The translations under genes were made by a program, and so were the position numbers. Shown one piece after another: positions 12,910-17,157 of a stretch of 17,157 nt of DNA. The notes under the pieces are model-generated. The model saw nothing but the letters and a program-made list of their open reading frames with translations. It ran no database searches and was not told the DNA's origin. Within the stretch, counting starts at the first letter, position 1. The number at the start of each line of letters is the position of its first letter. Source of the DNA: Streptomyces scopuliridis RB72 (lineage in GTDB: Bacteria > Actinomycetota > Actinomycetes > Streptomycetales > Streptomycetaceae); assembly GCF_000718095.1 (NCBI RefSeq), contig NZ_JOEI01000047.1:1-17157 (forward strand), in the 5' to 3' direction.

Positions 12910-15276
12910 GTGCGTCCCCCCACCTGTGTCCGTGCCCGAATACGAGAACAGCTCCGACGCGTGGTGCTCGCCACTGTGGTCGTGTGCGCGGCCCTGGCCG
13001 GTCCCGGTGTCCCCGCTGCGGCCGAGACATCGGCTCCCGTGGTCTCCGGTGCGCGGAACCTGGGAGCGGCCTACGACTCCACGGGGGCGAACATCGGCTT
13101 CCGTATCTACTCGTCACGGGCGACCCGGATCGACGTCTACTTGTACGCGTCCGCCTCCGGTAGCCAGGAGCAGGTCAGTTATCCGCTGACCAAAGACCCC
13201 ACCAGCGGCGTCTGGTCGGTCAAGCTATCCGTCGCGACGCTGCGCGACCAGTACGGCATCGCCGGGGCGGTCTACTACGGCTACCGGGCCTGGGGCCCCA
13301 ACTGGCCGTACACCTCAGCCTGGACGAAGGGGTCGTCCGCCGGATTCGTCTCCGACGTCGACTCCGTCGGCAACCGGTTCAACCCCAACAAGCTTCTGAC
13401 AGACCCCTACGCGCGGGAACTCAGCCATGACCCTCGCACCCCCGCAGTGAACAGCGAGACGGTCTACGCCTCCGGCCCGCAGTACCGCACCCTCGACAGC
13501 GGACCGCAGGCCCCCAAGGGCATCGTGCTACCCAATGACACCACAGGCACCGGCGGCAAGCCCAGCCGCGCCCTGAAGGACGACATCGTCTACGAAGTCC
13601 ATGTCCGCGGCCTCACCAAGAACGATGCGTCCATCCCCTCAGCCGACCGCGGCACCTACAAGGGAGCGGGCCTGAAGGCGGCAAACCTGGCCGCCCTGGG
13701 CGTTACGGCGGTGGAGTTCCTGCCTTTGCAGGAGACCCAGAACGACGCCAACGACGTGGACCCGAACAGCACCGCCGGGGACAACTACTGGGGCTATTCG
13801 ACGCTGAACTACTTCGCACCGGACCGTCGTTACGCATCCGACCAGAGCCCTGGAGGTCCCACGCGCGAGTTCAAGGCGATGGTCAAGGCGTACCACGACG
13901 CCGGCATCAAGGTCCTCGTGGACGTGGTCTACAACCACACCGCCGAGGGCGGGCCCTGGAACGCCGCCGACAAGAACACCTACAGCCTGCTGTCCCTCCG
14001 GGGTCTGGACAACCCGACGTACTACTCGCTCACATCCGACCGGCAGAACCCGTGGGACAACACGGGCGTCGGCGGCAACTACAACACCTACAATCCCGTC
14101 GCCCAGGACCTCATCATGGACTCCCTGGCGCATTGGAAGGACACCCTCGGTGTCGACGGCTTCCGCTTCGATCTGGCGTCGGTGCTGGGCAACACCTGCC
14201 AGCACGGCTGCTTCCAATACAGCAGAACCGATCCGAACACAGCGTTGAACCGGATCACTGCGACCATGCCCGCACGCCCGACCCAGGGCGGCACAGGTAC
14301 GGACTGGATCGCCGAGCCCTGGGCGATCGGCGCCGGCACCTACCAGGTGGGCAACTTCCCCGCCGGATGGTCCGAATGGAACGGGATTTTCCGGGACACC
14401 CTGCGCCGCGATCAGAACGCCATGGGCTTTCAGAACGTCACGCCGGGCGAACTCGCCACCCGGTTCGCCGGGTCGTCCGACCTCTATCAGGACGACGGGC
14501 GAGCGCCCTGGAACTCCATCAACTTCATGGTCGCCCACGACGGCTTCACTCTTGCCGATCTCTACGCGTGCAACGGCAAGAACAACGGGCAGACGTGGCC
14601 GTACGGTCCCTCCGACGGCGGCTCGGACGACAACATCTCCTGGGACCAGAACGGAAGCGCAGCCGACCAGCGAAAGGCCGCCCGCAACGGCATGGCCTTC
14701 CTGATGCTGTCCGCCGGCACGCCCATGATGACCGGCGGCGACGAGCACCTGCGCTCCCTGCGGTGCAACAACAACCCCTACAACCTGGACTCGTCGGCCA
14801 ACTGGCTCAGCACCACGTACACCGGCGACCAGAGCACCTTCCGCACCTTCGCCCAGCGTCTGATCGCCTTCCGCAAGACACACCCTGCGCTGCGCCCGGC
14901 CGGTTTCTACAGCGGCTCGGACACCAACGGCAACGGCATGCCCCAGTTGAGCTGGCACACCCCTGGCGGCTCCGCCCCCGATGCGGCGTACTGGGATAAC
15001 CCCTCGAACCACGCGCTCGCGTGGCGCATCGACGGAACCGAATTGGGCGACTCAAGCAGCGCCCTATACGTCGGTTACAACGGCTGGTCTGGCGACGTCG
15101 ACTTCACCCTGCCGTCCCCAGGGTCGGGCAAGCAGTGGTACCGCGTGACGGACACCTCCGCCTGGGCCGAGGGCCCCGGCCAGGTTGCTTCTCCCGGCGC
15201 TGAGGCCGTCATCGGGGGCGCCGGCACCAGCTATCGGCTCGGCGGCCGCGCGCTGCTCGTCCTGATCGCGAAATAG
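12910..15276 (+). CDS. Exported isoamylase (glycogen/starch debranching enzyme, GH13)
   Basis: I choose GTG 12910 because AAGGAG lies five bases upstream and the start yields a signal peptide (residues 1-38, RR then a Val/Ala/Leu core, AAA-ET cleavage). The protein has 788 residues. An N-terminal beta-sandwich (CBM48-like, about 45-160, with YDSTGANIGFRIYSSRATRI and YYGYRAWGPNWPY) precedes the GH13 barrel. The barrel has DVVYNHTAEGG, the nucleophile Asp421 in DGFRFDLASVLGN, the acid/base Glu469 in AEPWAIG and Asp544 in VAHDGFTLAD. A C-terminal beta domain follows. Its arrangement closely parallels the extracellular Pseudomonas isoamylase (iam, EC 3.2.1.68), not the cytoplasmic GlgX, so it should cleave alpha-1,6 branches outside the cell. 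Maltose-type control is suggested by the upstream motifs. No companion amylase gene is in the window. Confidence 0.95.
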   Translation: MRPPTCVRARIREQLRRVVLATVVVCAALAGPGVPAAAETSAPVVSGARNLGAAYDSTGANIGFRIYSSRATRIDVYLYASASGSQEQVSYPLTKDPTSGVWSVKLSVATLRDQYGIAGAVYYGYRAWGPNWPYTSAWTKGSSAGFVSDVDSVGNRFNPNKLLTDPYARELSHDPRTPAVNSETVYASGPQYRTLDSGPQAPKGIVLPNDTTGTGGKPSRALKDDIVYEVHVRGLTKNDASIPSADRGTYKGAGLKAANLAALGVTAVEFLPLQETQNDANDVDPNSTAGDNYWGYSTLNYFAPDRRYASDQSPGGPTREFKAMVKAYHDAGIKVLVDVVYNHTAEGGPWNAADKNTYSLLSLRGLDNPTYYSLTSDRQNPWDNTGVGGNYNTYNPVAQDLIMDSLAHWKDTLGVDGFRFDLASVLGNTCQHGCFQYSRTDPNTALNRITATMPARPTQGGTGTDWIAEPWAIGAGTYQVGNFPAGWSEWNGIFRDTLRRDQNAMGFQNVTPGELATRFAGSSDLYQDDGRAPWNSINFMVAHDGFTLADLYACNGKNNGQTWPYGPSDGGSDDNISWDQNGSAADQRKAARNGMAFLMLSAGTPMMTGGDEHLRSLRCNNNPYNLDSSANWLSTTYTGDQSTFRTFAQRLIAFRKTHPALRPAGFYSGSDTNGNGMPQLSWHTPGGSAPDAAYWDNPSNHALAWRIDGTELGDSSSALYVGYNGWSGDVDFTLPSPGSGKQWYRVTDTSAWAEGPGQVASPGAEAVIGGAGTSYRLGGRALLVLIAK

Positions 15277-15303
15277 CAAGGGTCTTCGCAGGTCAGAGCC
15301 CGT

Positions 15304-15736
15304 GAGCGAAATCAGCCCTCCACCACCACCGAACCGGCCCGCCGGGCCCTCGCGCCGGCCTGCGGATACGCCTGGCCGCATCTGGATGCGGGTCGACGGT
15401 CCGCACTGGTCGACGACCCCTCGCCACAGGTCCAGGAAGTCGCCTGCCAGCAGGCCGACTTCGGCCGGCCGATGTCACGGACGGAACGACGCGCTGACCA
15501 CGACGGGCCAGTGGCGCGTGGCACGTTCCCAACTGCTCGAACCCGACCTCGCCGAACACCTGGTCCACCACCCGGACCGGGGACTGCGCGAAACCCTTGT
15601 CGCGAACAAGCGCCTGAACGCCGACCTGATCACCGTGCCGGCCCAAGACGACGACCCCCAGGCGCGCGTGACGGTGGCCACCGACATCCAGATCGGGCCG
15701 ACAGGTCGGAAGCTGCTGCCGCTGCCGGCCGCCTGA
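15304..15736 (+). pseudogene. Leucine-rich-repeat-variant (LRV) protein relic, frameshifted
   Basis: One frame (to about 15465) reads ARRALAPACG and RRSALVDDPSPQVQEVACQQ. The neighbouring frame (about 15505 onward) reads QLLEPDLAEHLVHHPDRGLR, then ETLVANKRLNADLITVPAQD, then DDPQARVTVATD before a stop at 15736. The recurring pattern L..L..DP...VR..VA.N..L..DLL is that of LRV repeats of about 24 residues. A frameshift near 15480 and the lack of a proper start (the gene begins 28 bp after the isoamylase stop with no ribosome site) mark it as broken. The function of such proteins is largely unknown; some carry an Fe-S N-terminus, which is not seen here. Confidence 0.6.
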
Positions 15737-15773
15737 CGCTCCTGCCCGGCGGGCGTGCGATAGGTTGCCCGCC

Positions 15774-16322
15774 ATGACTGAGCTCGGACCCGTCGCCTGG
15801 CCACGTGCCCCGATCAGGACCGAGCGGCTCGTGCTCCGCGAGTCAGAGGCCCGGGACCGTGTGGCGTTCGTCGAACTGTTCGCATCGCCAGAAGTGGGCA
15901 CCTACATCGGTGGGCCTCGACCGCGTGATGAGCTCGAACGCGCGATGCCTGAGGTGCCCGGGCGGCGCCCTGGCCTTTTCGTGATCGATCTCGACGGAGC
16001 GATGATCGGGATGGTCACGTTCGATCGGCGCGACGCGGAGCGTCCGGGTCACGTCCGTCCGGATGCCGGGGAGGCCGAGCTCGGTTACATGTTCCTGCCG
16101 GAGGCGTGGGGACGCGGGTACGCCACCGAGGCGTGTGCAGCGGCACTCGACTGGTTCGCCGGCGCACTTCCCAGCGAGCCGGTGGTGCTCTGCACTCAGA
16201 CTGCCAACGACCGCGCGATGCGTCTTGCGGCGAAGCTGGGGTTCACCGAGGTGGAGCGGTTCGAGGAGTACGGCGCCGAGCAGTGGTTCGGCGTGTGGTC
16301 CTCGGTCACGCCGTCCGGTTGA
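15774..16322 (+). CDS. GNAT-family N-acetyltransferase (RimJ/RimL type)
   Basis: The 182-residue protein starts at ATG 15774; an in-frame TTG at 15765 is an alternative, and the ribosome site is weak (AGG nine bases upstream). It has RTERLVLRES at 17-26 (the opening strand of the Acetyltransf_3 group), a central strand with LFVIDLDGAMIGMVTF, the acetyl-CoA loop in ELGYMFLPEAWGRGYATEA (motif A, pattern R-G-x-G/A), and a C-terminal TANDRAMRLAAKLGF helix followed by ...FGVWSSV. All core elements are present and the length is normal, so it is probably active on an amino group of a protein N-terminus or small molecule. It sits between two LRV relics, and its last 17 bp overlap a decayed ribbon-helix-helix ORF on the other strand. 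Confidence 0.9.
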   Translation: MTELGPVAWPRAPIRTERLVLRESEARDRVAFVELFASPEVGTYIGGPRPRDELERAMPEVPGRRPGLFVIDLDGAMIGMVTFDRRDAERPGHVRPDAGEAELGYMFLPEAWGRGYATEACAAALDWFAGALPSEPVVLCTQTANDRAMRLAAKLGFTEVERFEEYGAEQWFGVWSSVTPSG

Positions 16323-16437
16323 GCTCGTACTCGACAGCGCGGATCCACGAGGCCACCGATCGGTCGTCGGCCTCGGCGCGCCGCTTGACCTCGTGGACCA
16401 CTTCGGAGGGGAAGCGTACGGGGATGGGCGGTGTCAG
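16306..16437 (-). pseudogene. Ribbon-helix-helix (CopG/Arc-type) relic
   Basis: The minus-strand frame reads PPIPVRFPSEVVHEVKRRAE then ADDRSVASWIRAVEYEL and ends at TGA 16306. This is a ribbon-helix-helix fold: a beta strand (IPVRF), a first helix (EVVHEVKRRAEAD) and a second helix (SVASWIRAVEYEL). From memory, intact members begin M.TPPIPVRFPSEVV and contain SWIRRAVE; here the initial codon is CTG at 16437 and one Arg codon seems to be missing. No ribosome site precedes it. A small DNA-binding protein, often an antitoxin type, is the ancestral role. It converges with and overlaps the GNAT gene. If a non-standard start works, it could still be a 43-residue protein. Confidence 0.5.
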
Positions 16438-16506
16438 TCGCGCTGCGCGCGCTGCCGAGAGGATCCACGGCGCCGGCGGGCAACAATCGAGTACGCCAAT
16501 CTCCGA

Positions 16507-16896
16507 GTGTCTCTATTTGTCTCTGAATGCCCCTATTGGTGTGTGGACTGGGTCGAGGAGCTCCACGACGACCCCGAGGTGATGCGCCGCCTGGCTGCCT
16601 CCGCGAGCGTAGCCGTCCGGCGCACCGTCGCGCGCGCCCGTCACCTGCCCCCGACCTCCTGGACCGCCTCTCGCGCGACCTCGACCCCCAGGTGCAGTCC
16701 AACCTTGCCCTACTTCTGCCACGACGCCCCCAGCGAGCTGCTTCCGGAGGTCGCGCTGCGGCGGCAGAACCCCTTTCTCGCGCTCACCCATCCGAACTTC
16801 CTCCGCGCCACACCCTCCTACACGGCCCAATTCCTGGCCTGCTGCCCGAGAGACGATCGGCACCTTGATCGATGCCGTCGTGCTCGTCATCGGTAG
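16507..16896 (+). pseudogene. Second LRV-repeat relic with compensating frameshifts
   Basis: The frame reads VDWVEELHDDPEVMRRLAAS, then ASVAVRRTVARARHLP. The LRV sense then moves to another frame (PDLLDRLSRDLDPQVQSNLA) and returns to the first frame as CHDAPSELLPEVALRRQNPF, then THPNFLR. So two opposite shifts (about 16650 and 16715) leave an open frame with a scrambled middle of about 22 residues. LRV repeats of the kind DPEV.RRLA.S.SVAVR..VAR...LPPDLL..L..D.DP.V are clear. No ribosome site precedes the possible GTG at 16507. It may be the remaining part of the same ancestral gene as the relic at 15304-15736, with the acetyltransferase between. Confidence 0.55.
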
Positions 16897-16935
16897 CGTC
16901 CAGTACTACGTGTTGATAGGGGGAGCAGCGCCTGA

Positions 16936-16982
16936 GGGGGCACGTTCGTGGGCCTGGTGGCCCGGCTCACGGACGTGCCCCC
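16936..16982 (-). terminator. Hairpin downstream of the right-edge gene
   Basis: Arms GGGGGCACGT and ACGTGCCCCC are perfect over 10 bp and extend through a U-G pair and CGTG/CACG, with an inner GGGCC/GGCCC stem. The hairpin starts 6 bases after the stop of the minus-strand gene that enters from the right edge. There is no T tract. It may serve as terminator for both directions. Confidence 0.8.
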
Positions 16983-16988
16983 TGCCGG

Positions 16989-17157
16989 TCAGGTGGTGAT
17001 GGGCTTGGTCTGCGTGCAGTTCTTCCACTCGACCCAGGGGCGGGCGCCGCCGCTCTTGGGGCCGGTGGCGTAGGTCGGGTCGCCGGTGATCGTCTGGTTC
17101 TTCTCTTCGTGGGTGATGTCGATGCCGAAGAGTTTGAAGCCGAGGCTGACCTGTCCG
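16989..17157 (-). CDS. 3' end of a hypothetical gene (5' end beyond window)
   Basis: The last 55 codons of a minus-strand gene are visible, ending at TGA 16989. They read QVSLGFKLFGIDITHEEKNQ, then PTYATGPKSG, then ARPWVEWKNCTQTKPITT. I do not recognise the family. The polar, Gly/Thr-rich composition with a single Cys near the end fits a small secreted or surface protein, but the N-terminus is not in the window. Consistent G/C third positions and the strong hairpin directly after the stop support a real gene. Confidence 0.7.
   Translation of the reverse strand, partial: GQVSLGFKLFGIDITHEEKNQTITGDPTYATGPKSGGARPWVEWKNCTQTKPITT

Noticed and set aside
11782..15276. A 1164-codon open frame spanning the Tn3/IS3 relics and the isoamylase
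   Set aside because: The first 376 codons are antisense Tn3 sequence plus an IS3 fragment; the isoamylase has its own ribosome site and signal peptide at 12910.
15774..16437. A TacA/TacT-like toxin-antitoxin pair (GNAT plus ribbon-helix-helix)
   Set aside because: Known pairs are on the same strand with the antitoxin first; here the genes converge, the acetyltransferase is RimJ/RimL-type and the ribbon-helix-helix ORF is broken.
1..17157. CRISPR arrays, tRNA or rRNA genes
   Set aside because: No regularly spaced repeats and no cloverleaf or rRNA motifs were seen on reading both strands.

Overview
The window looks like chromosomal DNA from a Streptomyces or close relative. It is uniformly very GC-rich, coding frames favour G or C at the third position, GTG and TTG starts follow clear GGAG-type ribosome sites, several proteins carry actinobacterial secretion signals, and the transposase relics resemble types common in Streptomyces. 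No tRNA, rRNA, CRISPR array or replication origin was seen. The species cannot be named from the sequence alone.

Layout. (1) 1-2341, minus strand: a two-gene unit made of an unrecognised 184-residue protein followed 3 bases later by a polytopic membrane metallopeptidase of the M48 type, which runs off the left edge. (2) 2342-3786: a graveyard with a DUF5655 relic, a 28-bp nested dyad, a short unrecognised ORF, a frameshifted relic and the C-terminal piece of a transposase. (3) 3786-6667: a truncated XRE-type HTH gene facing a two-gene operon for two exported serine hydrolases (an esterase-family alpha/beta hydrolase and a class C beta-lactamase-like hydrolase), closed by a strong hairpin. (4) 6668-8224: mostly decayed DNA with a pair of palindromes and fragments of a MobF relaxase and a Tn3-family transposase. 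(5) 8335-11089: an intact regulatory block with a PadR-type regulator, a NarL-type response regulator and its histidine kinase, and a divergent small DUF6223-like membrane protein. (6) 11126-12615: a multiply frameshifted Tn3-family transposase and an abutting IS3-family fragment. (7) 12910-15276: a large exported isoamylase preceded by a cluster of TTGC/GCAA motifs. (8) 15304-17157: two relics of leucine-rich-repeat-variant (LRV) proteins on either side of a GNAT acetyltransferase, a decayed ribbon-helix-helix ORF, and the 3' end of another minus-strand gene.

How it fits together. The functional genes are small islands: the exported hydrolase pair, the isoamylase, the PadR/two-component/DUF6223 block and the protease pair. 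They are separated by broken mobile-element genes. The PadR/two-component/DUF6223 block lies between two Tn3-family transposase relics in opposite orientation, which suggests rearrangement or acquisition by transposition. The least explained items are the M48 membrane protease with its partner, the 28-bp dyad at 2869-2896, and the twin palindromes at 6846-6879 whose centres lie exactly 22 bp apart.
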